Shown: piece by piece, positions 1 through 9,834 of the stretch | Position numbering within the stretch: the stretch's first letter is position 1 | How the letters are laid out: each line of letters starts with the position of its first letter | DNA from: Aldehydirespirator sp965116965 | GTDB taxonomy: Bacteria > Actinomycetota > Acidimicrobiia > Acidimicrobiales > Aldehydirespiratoraceae | Direction of reading: 5' to 3' | Assembly (NCBI GenBank): GCA_965116965.1 | Contig: OZ220743.1 | Location: 1,116,001-1,180,000 of the forward strand | Length of the DNA: 64,000 nucleotides | The notes under the pieces: generated by a model | The model's database searches: none | Told to the model about the DNA's origin: nothing | The model's input: the letters and a program-made list of their open reading frames with translations, nothing else | Translations under genes and position numbers: made by a program

Positions 1-1
1 G

Positions 2-853
2 TGGGGGTTCGACAACAAGCAGCTGCTCACGATGTACCGCACGGCCTCCCCTGACGCGGAGTGCCCCGTCGTTGTGGACACCTCCACCCCGTCGTGTGGA
101 AGCTCTCGGTTCGGTTGCTGGACCTGCACCGTCGTCGAGAAGGACAAGTCGATGGCGGCGATGATCCACAACGACACCGAGAAGGAATGGATGCAGCCGC
201 TGCTCGATGTACGCGACCGTCTCGCTGACCTCGAAGCGGGCCGTGAACTGCGGGACTTCCGCCGGTCCCACGGTCGAGTGTCGCTGTACAACGGCCGTTA
301 CGTGCCCGGACCCTACAAACAGGAAGGACGCGCCGAGTGGCTGCGCCTTGTGCTGGAAGCACAGACCTGGGTCCGTGAGAACGGACCCGAAGATGTCCGC
401 GGGATCGAACTCATCACAGCCGATGAGCTGCACGAGATCCGCAGAATCTGGGTCTCAGAAAAACACGAACACGAAGACCTGCTGCCAGCCATCTACGAGA
501 AAGCCACCGGCGAGCCGTTCCCAGGGCCAGCTCACTTCGATGACCAGTTCCCATTCCAGATCGCTGATCTCGAAGAGCTGCGAGCGATGTGCAAGTCCGA
601 CCTCCAGTACGAGCTGCTGCGAGAGCTGGTATCGGTCGAACACAACCACCGCATGGTCGTGCAGCGCAGCCGACACTGGGACGACATCGAAGCCGCATTC
701 AACCGCTCCGGGTTCGAATCAGCCGAAGAGGCCATCAACTTGGCGCGAGCCCTCGCGCGAAGCCGCCAGTCGGTCACAGACGGCGACCGAGCAGACTTCA
801 GCTCCTCACTGGCAGCAGTAGCCCAAGGCGCCGAAGGCAACGAGACGACCTGA
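2..853 (+). CDS. dndC: DNA phosphorothioation sulfurtransferase DndC, 3' part
   Basis: DndC is the PAPS-reductase-like ATP pyrophosphatase with a 4Fe-4S cluster that activates sulfur for phosphorothioate modification of the DNA backbone. The frame is open from the window edge, so the N-terminal half with the PP-loop is missing and about 283 residues remain. The diagnostic stretch is near the start: ECPVVVDTSTPSCGSSRFG followed by CWTC, the cysteine-rich segment assigned to cluster binding in this family. The remaining C-terminal part is helical and charged. Its TGA stop overlaps the dndD start as TGATG, so the two are probably translationally coupled. Identity rests on this cysteine motif plus the dndD-dndE neighbours. 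dndA and dndB, if present, lie upstream of the window. Confidence 0.93.
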   Translation, partial: WGFDNKQLLTMYRTASPDAECPVVVDTSTPSCGSSRFGCWTCTVVEKDKSMAAMIHNDTEKEWMQPLLDVRDRLADLEAGRELRDFRRSHGRVSLYNGRYVPGPYKQEGRAEWLRLVLEAQTWVRENGPEDVRGIELITADELHEIRRIWVSEKHEHEDLLPAIYEKATGEPFPGPAHFDDQFPFQIADLEELRAMCKSDLQYELLRELVSVEHNHRMVVQRSRHWDDIEAAFNRSGFESAEEAINLARALARSRQSVTDGDRADFSSSLAAVAQGAEGNETT

Positions 854-2826
854 TGCTGCTTCGCTCCCTCGTCCTCAACAACATCGGCGTGTACCGCGGC
901 CGCCAGCAAGTGGGCTTCTCCACCGACAGCGAACAGCCCATCACACTCATCGGTGGCCGCAACGGGTCTGGCAAGACGTCACTGCTGCATGCCATCCCGC
1001 TGGTGCTCTACGGCAATCGCGCCCGCTGGGTGCTCAACGGTGTCTCATATCCCGAGCATCTCAACAGCTTGATCCACCACGGAGCACACACAGCCTCGAT
1101 CAAGCTGGAGTTCGACCGTGCCGAGGGCGGGAAGCAGGTTCGCTACACCGTGGAACGAAGCTGGCACCGAACGCGGCACAGAAAGGCCAGCGACCGGCTT
1201 GCAGTATCAGCCAACGGCGAACCCAGGCCGGACCTCGCCACCGGGTGGGCCGAGTTCGCAGAAGGGATAATGCCCGCGGCAGTTGCAGAACTCGCGGTCT
1301 TCGACGGCGAGAAGATCGAATCCCTCGCAGACCCGGCGTCGTCAGCGGAGGTGCTCAGAACCAGCATCTATGGGTTGTTGGGGCTCGGACTCATCGACCG
1401 GCTACGGACTGACCTGCGGAACTTCCGGCGACGAACAGCGAAAGCTCACAAGTCGCGACAGCCGGAACTTCTCGCCCAGACCCTCGCTGAAGCCGAAACA
1501 GAACTCGCCGCCGCAGAGAGCGACGCAATCGCGGCACGCGTGACTCTCAGCGACGCCGAAACCGCCAGAGCAGACCTTCAAGCTCAGCTCCACAAAGCCA
1601 ACGACAAGCTCGCAACAACAGGAGGGGAACTCCTCGCTCAACGAGACGACATCCAACGCTGCCTCGCAGAGGCGGCTGCCGCCGCGGATGCCGTCGAACG
1701 CGAGCTTCGGCAACTCGCTGCAAGCGACCTGCCGCTTGGTTTGGTGCCGGACCTGATCAAGCTGACCGTGGCCGCCGGTGAGCAGTACGAGGCGTCGCGT
1801 CTAACACACCAGACGTACTCGGCGATGTCGTTACGGGATGCCCGGGTCGCCGATTGTCTCGTTGCTGCGCTCGGCCTAGACGACACACAGGCAGACCTAC
1901 TCCGCCGGCTGCTCAGAACTGACCTGGAGTCGCTAGAACGGCCCGATCCTCCCACCTTCTCACCGACGCTCGAATGCACCGACTCAGCCCGTAGCCTGCT
2001 GCACCACCGGTTGAGTGACCTCCAAGGCACCGCGAAGCGGCTGACTCGCCAAATCGAAGAGCACAATGCTGACATCGAGCGTCTCGACGCGATGCTCGCA
2101 GCGGTTCCCGACGCAGCAAGCGTTGCGGCAGTTGTGCGGTCGGTGGCGACAGCCGAGGCCGAACTGAACGTTGCCAACAGGTCTGTCGAACAAGCGTCTC
2201 TCGCGGTCGCCGCGGCTGACCGACGAGTCACAGACGCGCACCGGCGGGTTGACGCCCTAGCGCATGAGGCACTGGATGTGGAGGCTGCCGAGAGGAACAC
2301 GGCCCGAACAGCTCGTGAGATCACCGCCGCCGACGAGGTGCTCGAACAGTTCGCTCATCACATGGTCTGCAAGCACCTCAGCAGAATCACCGGCGAGATC
2401 AACTCCGCTCTCGCGGTGCTGCTACGCAAGCAGGGGCTCGTGGCCTCAGTGTTCATTGACCCCGACAACCTGTCGGTCACGCTGCTGGACTCGAAGCGTC
2501 AGCGAGTCGACGCTCACAGGTTGAGCGCCGGGGAGCGTCAGATGATGGCCACCGGCATCCTGTGGGGGCTTTCACGGTGCACGGGCATGACACTACCGAC
2601 CGTGATCGACGCCCCCCTCGGCAGACTCGACCGAACGCACCGCACGAACCTCATCGAACGCTACTTCCCCCACGCCTCACGACAGGTCGTGCTGCTGTCC
2701 ACAGACGAAGAGGTCGCCGGTGACCATCTGCGGCGCCTGCTGCCGAGTGTGGGTGTCCAGTACCGTCTGGACTTCGACGACACCGAGGCCCGCACAACCA
2801 TCAGAGAGGGCTATCTCGATGGGTAG
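853..2826 (+). CDS. dndD: DNA phosphorothioation ATPase DndD (SMC/RecN-like)
   Basis: DndD is the SMC-like ATPase of the phosphorothioation complex, thought to open or nick DNA for sulfur insertion. The 657-residue length fits the family. Walker A (GGRNGSGKTS) is at residues 34-43. A long Ala/Glu/Arg-rich coiled-coil middle spans roughly residues 200-500. The ABC signature LSAGERQMMATG is near residue 557 and the Walker B-like segment TVIDAPLGRLD near 584, with a following STDEEV segment. The start is the ATG that overlaps the dndC stop; an open frame extends upstream but runs inside dndC. The stop overlaps the dndE start. Confidence is high from length, motifs and gene order. Confidence 0.95.
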   Translation: MLLRSLVLNNIGVYRGRQQVGFSTDSEQPITLIGGRNGSGKTSLLHAIPLVLYGNRARWVLNGVSYPEHLNSLIHHGAHTASIKLEFDRAEGGKQVRYTVERSWHRTRHRKASDRLAVSANGEPRPDLATGWAEFAEGIMPAAVAELAVFDGEKIESLADPASSAEVLRTSIYGLLGLGLIDRLRTDLRNFRRRTAKAHKSRQPELLAQTLAEAETELAAAESDAIAARVTLSDAETARADLQAQLHKANDKLATTGGELLAQRDDIQRCLAEAAAAADAVERELRQLAASDLPLGLVPDLIKLTVAAGEQYEASRLTHQTYSAMSLRDARVADCLVAALGLDDTQADLLRRLLRTDLESLERPDPPTFSPTLECTDSARSLLHHRLSDLQGTAKRLTRQIEEHNADIERLDAMLAAVPDAASVAAVVRSVATAEAELNVANRSVEQASLAVAAADRRVTDAHRRVDALAHEALDVEAAERNTARTAREITAADEVLEQFAHHMVCKHLSRITGEINSALAVLLRKQGLVASVFIDPDNLSVTLLDSKRQRVDAHRLSAGERQMMATGILWGLSRCTGMTLPTVIDAPLGRLDRTHRTNLIERYFPHASRQVVLLSTDEEVAGDHLRRLLPSVGVQYRLDFDDTEARTTIREGYLDG

Positions 2827-3211
2827 GTCGTCAATCGTTGATGTGGTCCGCGTCGACGAACGCGCCAAGAACCAGCTCACCACGCTCAAACGACGCACCG
2901 GTATCAAGAACTGGAACGTGCTCTGCCGCTGGGCGCTGTGCGTCTCGCTAGCGGAGCCCTCCATCCCAGCGGACCAAGAGATCGGAGCGCTCTCCAACGT
3001 GGAAATGTCATGGTCAACCTTCGGCGGACCCGCAGCCGACATCTACGCGGCGATCGTTCGTGCCCGCTGCGACACCGACGGCTTCCCCCAAACCCCTGAC
3101 ACCCTCGCTGAGCAGTTCCGACTCCACCTGCACCGTGGAATCACCTACCTGGTGGGCAATGAGGACACCAAAACCCTCAGCGGCCTGATCGCTCTCGCCA
3201 CGAAGACCTGA
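2819..3211 (+). CDS. dndE: DNA phosphorothioation protein DndE
   Basis: DndE is a small ribbon-helix-helix-like protein that binds nicked DNA in the phosphorothioation complex. This copy has 130 residues and the hallmark N-terminal stretch LKRRTGIKNWNVLCRWALC, then SLAEPS. The chosen ATG lies inside the last codons of dndD (8 nt overlap), the usual coupled arrangement. A later segment, YAAIVRARC...LAEQFRLHLHRGI, fits the C-terminal DNA-binding half. No dndFGH restriction genes follow. Instead the next sequence is a transposase remnant, so either restriction genes are elsewhere or the modification is unpartnered here. Confidence 0.94.
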   Translation: MGRSSIVDVVRVDERAKNQLTTLKRRTGIKNWNVLCRWALCVSLAEPSIPADQEIGALSNVEMSWSTFGGPAADIYAAIVRARCDTDGFPQTPDTLAEQFRLHLHRGITYLVGNEDTKTLSGLIALATKT

Positions 3212-3214
3212 ACC

Positions 3215-3383
3215 TCCATGAGGGGGACCCGTTTGTGAGTCCAGGTGCTATGGGTGTTGTGGTTGGTGTTGCTGCGTTCTCCCAGTGGGCAGCGCATGCG
3301 GCGGTGGTGAGCCCGCCGAGGGATTGGTCGGGCCGGTACTGGCTGTATTCGTGGCGGTAGTCCTCGAGGACGGCTTTGGCTTA
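3215..3383 (-). pseudogene. IS3-like transposase C-terminal remnant
   Basis: Reading the minus strand from an in-frame TAA at 3381-3383 gives KAVLEDYRHEYSQYRPDQSL then GGLTTAACAAHWENAA. This resembles the last ~50 residues of IS3-type integrase-core transposases, where a YRxEYNxxRPHxSLGGLTP motif is typical. The rest of the transposase is absent and the frame is closed upstream, so it is a decayed fragment. The terminal sequence GGACTCACAAACGGGTCCCC around 3222-3241 looks like an IS right end. It lies only a few bases from the dndE stop. Confidence 0.6.
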
Positions 3384-3389
3384 GGTCAT

Positions 3390-4550
3390 GTTGACACAAG
3401 CGCGAGAAGTGACAGCGACGAGATGCACGAACCCAGTCTCGCAAGCGGGATCATGCCTCTGGCCTGCGGTTTCGCGCTCCTCAGCCAGAACGGTGTTCCA
3501 GAATCAGGCCAAATCCGTTCCAACTCCGGCGGGCAGCGACCAGCCGCAACGCTCTGACCTCGGTGTTTGCGGATGTTTGCGATCCCGCACATACGCTCCG
3601 GTGACCATCGAGAGCTTCGAGGTGTAGGTACCCCCGACTCGGGCCCAATGGCCCAAGACGCTCGCAGCGGACTGGTGCGGCGAGCATGAGGCGCCCGCCG
3701 ACTTCGGCCACACGCTGAGCTGACCGCCTAGCCGGGGGAGAGTTCCCAGCTAGCTAATGATCTTCGGGCGCTTGCGGACTACCTGGGCGGGCTGATCCAC
3801 CCGGGGCGGCCGAGACGGCGAGCGGGCCATCGGTGCTCCCGTTACAGGCCCTCCGTGCAGTCGAGACCGCGCATTCCAGTAGCGAGCCGACGCTTACGTG
3901 CCCAAGTTGAGGGTCGGCAGCGCGTTCCAGAATCGCCCGATTCGCGTTCCGAGATCCGGCAAATCGCGTTCCAAGCAAACCCCCGCTCAATCCGTTGACC
4001 TCGGGTTATGCGATTTCGCGCCAGCCCCTACTCGGGCGGGACCGCGCGTAATGTGGCGCGTTACTGGCTTTGAGGGTTGTTGAGACGTGATCGAGGCTAG
4101 CGGAAGCCGCAAAGGCACGTGTCGAGATGCTCGCAGGGTCCGTCGGGCCTACGGAACGGCCGGTGAGACGCGCTGGGGCGCGTCGGGTCCAAGATCACAA
4201 GAACAACTCAGCCAGCAGCCACCGCTGAAGCTATGGAGAGCGAGGTGCGGGCCGCGGCGAGGGCCTCTGCTAGCTTGCGCCCGTCGAAGTCGGCCTGTAG
4301 ATCGGCGAGGACTTGCAGCATCCCACACCGGAGCCGAGTGCCCAGCAATGGGCTGAACAGTTCCTCGACAATCGCGACCAGGTACGCGGCAGCCGTAACC
4401 CCCACCCGTGTCGAGGTGAAGTCGTCGACGGTCCGGGCAGGATCAACTAGCGCGAATGCCCGCTTGTCTCCATGTCGACGGTCTTGTCACCCAATGCCAG
4501 CTTGATCGGACCCGGGGGACGTACCTGCGTTCCGGCCTCGGCTTTCGGAC
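3390..4550. other. 1.16 kb region without a convincing gene
   Basis: No open frame here looks like a complete gene. At about 3492-3560 there is a diverged copy of the sequence that is better preserved at 3921-4040 and 14323-14443. On the minus strand an open stretch from about 4480 to 4208 has a protein-like composition (DPARTVDDF..., VAIVEELFSPLLG, LADLQADFDGRKLAEAL). It has no start context or recognised family and may be a gene fragment. The rest shows no feature I can support. Decay around mobile sequences between two defence loci is the simplest explanation. Confidence 0.4.
3921..4040 (+). repeat. Direct repeat copy A at the left side of the methylase-helicase cassette
   Basis: This sequence carries three GCGTTCC motifs (starting at 3922, 3943 and 3966) and ends with a 29-base block at 4012-4040 that is identical to 14415-14443. 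The spacing from the first GCGTTCC to the 29-base block is about 91 bases here and about 92 in copy B. The shared layout over ~120 bases means the two copies are related, not a chance match. Both are in the same orientation. The iterated GCGTTCC motifs resemble transposase-binding sites at insertion-sequence ends, but no family could be named. Confidence 0.75.
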
Positions 4551-7495
4551 ATGCAAGACTTGGCGCTCATGTCAGCTACGCCGGGCACTGAACCCGCCAG
4601 CGACATTGTCGCGGAGATGCACGTGCCCGGTGGTCAAGCAGCAGTAGCCGACAGCATTATCGGCGGGGCTGGGCTGTCTGCTACACCCCATGAGGACGCA
4701 GGGGCGACAACCGCCTGGGTCGAGTGCCTCCATGGCGGGTGGATTGTCGAAGGCCCCCCGGAAGTCGTGACCCCCCAGATTCATCAAGAGGCCGCCTTGG
4801 CCTTGTCCCCGCGTCCTGATGGCACCGTGTGGCTCTTCACCTCGGCTCACCCGGGCGGGCGATCATCCACCGTGGCGGCCGCGGAGCGTGTCGTAGCGCT
4901 GGTTCAACGCTCGCGGTCCCCGCGCCAACGATCTGAGATTCTCGTGAGCACCCTGCCAACTGACGGCAGACCCGGCCATCTCGGCGTCCTCAGCAACGGG
5001 ATGTTCGCAGGCCGGTGGCTATTCGGAGTAGCGCCACACTCGCCACGCTGGCCTGCCGATGCGCTAGCGGTACAAGCCGACGCGTCCGCTGACGCGCTGC
5101 TGCGATCCTTGGGCTGGGACTTCGCCGGCCGACTCAGGGTCAACCAGCCGAAGCTCTTGCATGACAACGAGAGCGGCACTGGGATGGTTGTGCTAGCCGT
5201 TGCCGAGGGCGAGCACCGAGATGGGCCTCACGCGGATCGGGTGGCCGCATCAGCGCTGTCTCTAGCCCGGCGCGAGCCCCCCGCTCTGGCGGCAGTCGCA
5301 GCGGGACACGTATGGCGAGTCTTCAAACCCGAGGACGCCCGACAGCGCAGCGTCTATGTAGATACCCAAGCTGCGGCCGCCTCCTACGTGTATGCGATCC
5401 TCAGCCCCGGTGGACTCGCAAACCCTGAGTTCGCAGAGTGGGCCGACAGGGACTCCAGACGCTACGCGAGCGACCTGAGCAGCTCGCTGCGCAAGCGCAT
5501 TCACGGAACGGCCATGCCGCAACTGAGCGAAGCCGCAGCCTGCGATATGCGCCGCCTCGATCCAGACGCCAGCCTTGACACCGCATTCCAGGCCGCCGTG
5601 CGGATCCTGTTCCGGCTCCTGCTCATCGCATGGGCAGAGGACGAAGGCATCCTGCCCTATGACCGCAACGACACATACCGACGCAAGTCACTGACGCAGC
5701 AGGCGCTGCGCCTCGCCAGCGATCCGAAGCTCGGAGCTGCAAACGGCCGCGGCTACTCCATGTTCGAGGACCTCAAGGCGCTGTGGGCGGTATTCGATGG
5801 CGGCAATGCCGAGATGGGAGTTCCCGCCTACAACGGCGGCCTATTCGACAACAACACACCCATCGGGCAGCAGATCGCGAGGCTGCGGCTCACTGACAGC
5901 ACCGTCGCGTCGGTACTTCGGACGCTGCTGACAACCGATGCCGACGATGACGAACCCCCGGGGATGGCTGATTTCAGCGGCATGTCAGTCCGCGAGTTCG
6001 GCACGATTTACGAGGAGTTGCTCGAATACCGCCTCTCGGAGGCACCCCAGGACCTAACAGCCGACCTAACGCCAGCGGACGATGCCCCGGGCGGGGACGT
6101 CGAGATCGCGTACCTCGCCGGAGACCCGTACCTGCACGACAAGTCAGGACAGCGCAAGTCCACCGGCTCGTACTTCACCAAGCCCTTCGCGGTGGACCAC
6201 CTGCTCGCTGAAGCGCTGCAACCAGCTCTAGAGGAGCATCTCCAGCGTGTCGCGAATGTCCTGGCAACCGAGGGTGACGCAGCCGCGAGCGAGGCGCTGT
6301 GGGACTTCGCGGTGCTGGACCCAGCGTCGGGTTCTGGCCACTTCCTCGTCGCCGCGTGCGACATAATCGCCGAGCAGTTCTCCAAGTTCCAGGACAACAA
6401 CAGCCTGCAGGGCGTTACCGACGCGCTCGACCGGATGCGCTCCGCAGCCAGGACAGCACTCGAGGGGCGCGATCCGGCCGCTGAGGCGATGATCACCGAC
6501 AGGGACCTCCTGGGGCGGCTCGCAGCGCGAAAGTGCCTGTACGCGGTGGACATCTCCGAGATGGCGACCGAGTTGTGCAAGGTGGCCATGTGGGTACGGA
6601 CGTTCGTGCCCGGCCTGCCGATGTACTCGCTTGACCATCAGATCGTCTCGGGCAACATCCTCCTCGGCGTCCCCTCCGTGGACGAGGCGGTCGATCTGCT
6701 CGACCCGCCCAAACATCGCAAACCCGGGCAGGGGTCTCTCGCAGCGGAGGCGATCCGAGCGTCGCTGGACAGCGCCAACGCCCACGAGACCATCGCCAGA
6801 CGACTCGACGAATCCGACCACGACGAGATTGAGGCCGCCTCAGCCGCACGCTCTGACGCAGGCAGAGCGCTGGAGTCGGCTCGATATCTCTTCGACGCCG
6901 CGCTCGCGCTGCGGCTGGGGTTCTTGCGCACCGACCGCAAGGGCCGCATACCAGAAACGACCGACGCTGAGTCCATTGTCGCCATGATGCGCCTACAAGA
7001 CGAGTCCAACGGCTCTGAATTCGCGGCGTTGAGAGAACTCGATCCCCACGGGCGACGCCCGACGCATCTACCGTTGATGTTCCCGGAGGTCTACCGCCCG
7101 GATCGGCCGGCCGGTCCGGGATTCGACTGTGTGGTCGGCAATCCGCCTTGGGAGAAGGTGATCGTCGACCGCGAAGCGTGGTGGGGGCTTCACATCCCCG
7201 GAGTGCGATCCGACCCCGTAGCGCGTCGGCGTGCCCGCATCGACGCGCACGAGTCGTCCAACCCCGACCTCGCTGAGGAGTTCGAAGCGGACAAGCAGCG
7301 GGCCGAGCGGCTCAAGAAGGCGCTGCGCCGGGCGTTCCCTGATCTCGGGTCAGGACACACCGACCTGTACAAGGCATTCTGCTGGGCCAACACCGCGGCC
7401 GTTCGAGCGGGCGGCACGGTCGGCATGGTCCTGCCCCGCTCCGCGATGTCGGATGCTGGCATGGCGAAGTGGCGCCGTCGCCTCTTCAAGACTTC

Positions 7496-7508
7496 GGGGG
7501 GGGGGGGG
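7496..7508 (+). repeat. Homopolymer of 13 G inside the methyltransferase gene
   Basis: Counted directly: five G at 7496-7500 and eight at 7501-7508. The codons before it read LFKTS in the methyltransferase frame. With 13 G the downstream reading is the frame that later contains module copy A2 and stops at 7739. With 12, 9 or 15 G it is the frame that contains copy A1 and stays open to 8178. Such tracts change length by polymerase slippage. A G tract in Streptomyces pglX is known to underlie phase variation of the Pgl phage-resistance system. Confidence 0.9.
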
Positions 7509-7509
7509 C

Positions 7510-8178
<669 letters not shown>

Positions 8179-9036
8179 AGGACGACGGCGCAGCCGCCAG
8201 AGCAGCTACAGGGGTCGCCGGTTCCGGATCGTCGTCGCAGAGACCACCACAACTGCCTACCGGCAGCACTGGATCGGCGATGACGGAGCAGCCGCCGCCA
8301 ATGGCGACGAGGGCGTCTGGCCCGTCTACCACGGCAAGTCCTTCGACCTCTGGACCCCCGACACAGGCGACTACTACGACTCCTGCAAAGCAGAAACCAT
8401 GATCGAACTGCTCCACCAACGACGCCAGAACCCCAGCCCGGGATCGCCGCACCACGGGCTCAGCGATGAGCACCTCGCGGATCATCAGACGCTCGCATGC
8501 CGTCGTCCTCGCATCGCCGTTCGAGATGTCGCCAGATCGAACGACACCCGCACCCTGATCGCTGCGCTGATTCCGCCGGGGTGCATCCTGCCCCAGCATG
8601 TCGCGTACGCCCTTGCCAGCGAGGGCACGACCGCATCAGAGGAGGCGTTCGCGCTAGGTGTCTTGTGCTCGATGCCTTGCGACTGGCAGGCCCGCCGTCG
8701 TGCTGAACTGCACATGGGGAACAGCGAGATACTCGGGGGTCTGTCCATCCCCGAACCCGGAGACGACCCCGTCTCCCTGCGTCTCACCAAGATTGCGGCA
8801 CGGCTGGCAGCCACAGACGAACGCTTCGACAGTTGGGCCGGCAACGCCGGCGTCGCCGTCAACTCTGTGGAGCCCGACGAACGCGAGGAACTGTTAGCAG
8901 AACTAGACGCCTGTGCCGCTGCGCTCTACGGACTCGACGAAGACGACATCGCGGTGCTCTATGACACATTCGGCTGGCCCGGCCAGTGGGACGATCACCG
9001 CGACGCGGTCATCGGGCACTGGCGTCGCATCACGAC

Positions 9037-9834
9037 ATGACCAATCCGACCGACGCCGCAGCCAACGACCCACAGCGTGCCGCCGGGGAGGTGTGGCCGG
9101 TGTGCTCGGGCAGCTCGTTCGACTTGTGGGAGCCAGACACCGGCGACTATTACGACAGCGTCCGCGCCGAGAGCATCCAGCAACACCTGCACGCGAAGCG
9201 GTTGTCGCAGCGCGAGACCGCTTCCTCGGCATTCTCTGAACTCCCGGAGGAGGTGACCGGAGATCCCGACACGCTGCCGTGCCTGCGTCCGCGCGTCGCG
9301 TTCAGAGACGTCACCAGAGCCAACGACAGCCGCACGTTCCGTTGCGCGTTGATCCCACCGGATCGGGTGCTGACCCACCAGGCGCCCTACCTGCTGCAGA
9401 CACGAGGCACCCCGGTTGATGAGGCGTACGTGCTTGGGGTGCTCTCCAGCATGATCTTCGACTGGCAGACACGCCAGACAGCTGAACTGCACATGACTTT
9501 CGAGCAGCTCAACCAGGCGTCGGTGCCGGACCCGGGGGAGGGACATCCCATCAGGGATCGTGTCACAGAGATCTCTGGACGGCTCGCCGCCGCCGACGAT
9601 CGGTTCGATGCCTGGGCGAAGGAGATCGGCGCAAAGGCAGGCACCGTTGGGGACGGCGAACGCGAGGACCTGCTGGCCGAGTTGGATGCGTGCGTTGCGG
9701 TGCTCTATGGGCTCGACCACGACGACGTGACGGTGCTCTACGACACCTTCGGGCTACCCGATCAGTGGAACGACCGCCGCGACGCCGTGCTGTCGGCGAT
9801 GCGCCAACTGAGTCAGGGATCACGGGACGACTGA
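9037..9834 (+). CDS. Second copy of the methyltransferase C-terminal domain as a separate ORF
   Basis: This 265-residue protein parallels the preceding C-terminal domain along its length. Matching pairs include EVWPVCSGSSFDLWEPDTG with GVWPVYHGKSFDLWTPDTG, LLAELDACVAVLYGLDHDD with LLAELDACAAALYGLDEDD, and LYDTFGLPDQWNDRRDAVL with LYDTFGWPGQWDDHRDAVI. The ATG overlaps the previous stop as ATGA and its TGA overlaps the helicase ATG, so translation is probably coupled on both sides. It has no catalytic methyltransferase motifs. It could be a stand-alone specificity subunit, or an archived cassette that can recombine into the upstream copy. Confidence 0.8.
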   Translation: MTNPTDAAANDPQRAAGEVWPVCSGSSFDLWEPDTGDYYDSVRAESIQQHLHAKRLSQRETASSAFSELPEEVTGDPDTLPCLRPRVAFRDVTRANDSRTFRCALIPPDRVLTHQAPYLLQTRGTPVDEAYVLGVLSSMIFDWQTRQTAELHMTFEQLNQASVPDPGEGHPIRDRVTEISGRLAAADDRFDAWAKEIGAKAGTVGDGEREDLLAELDACVAVLYGLDHDDVTVLYDTFGLPDQWNDRRDAVLSAMRQLSQGSRDD

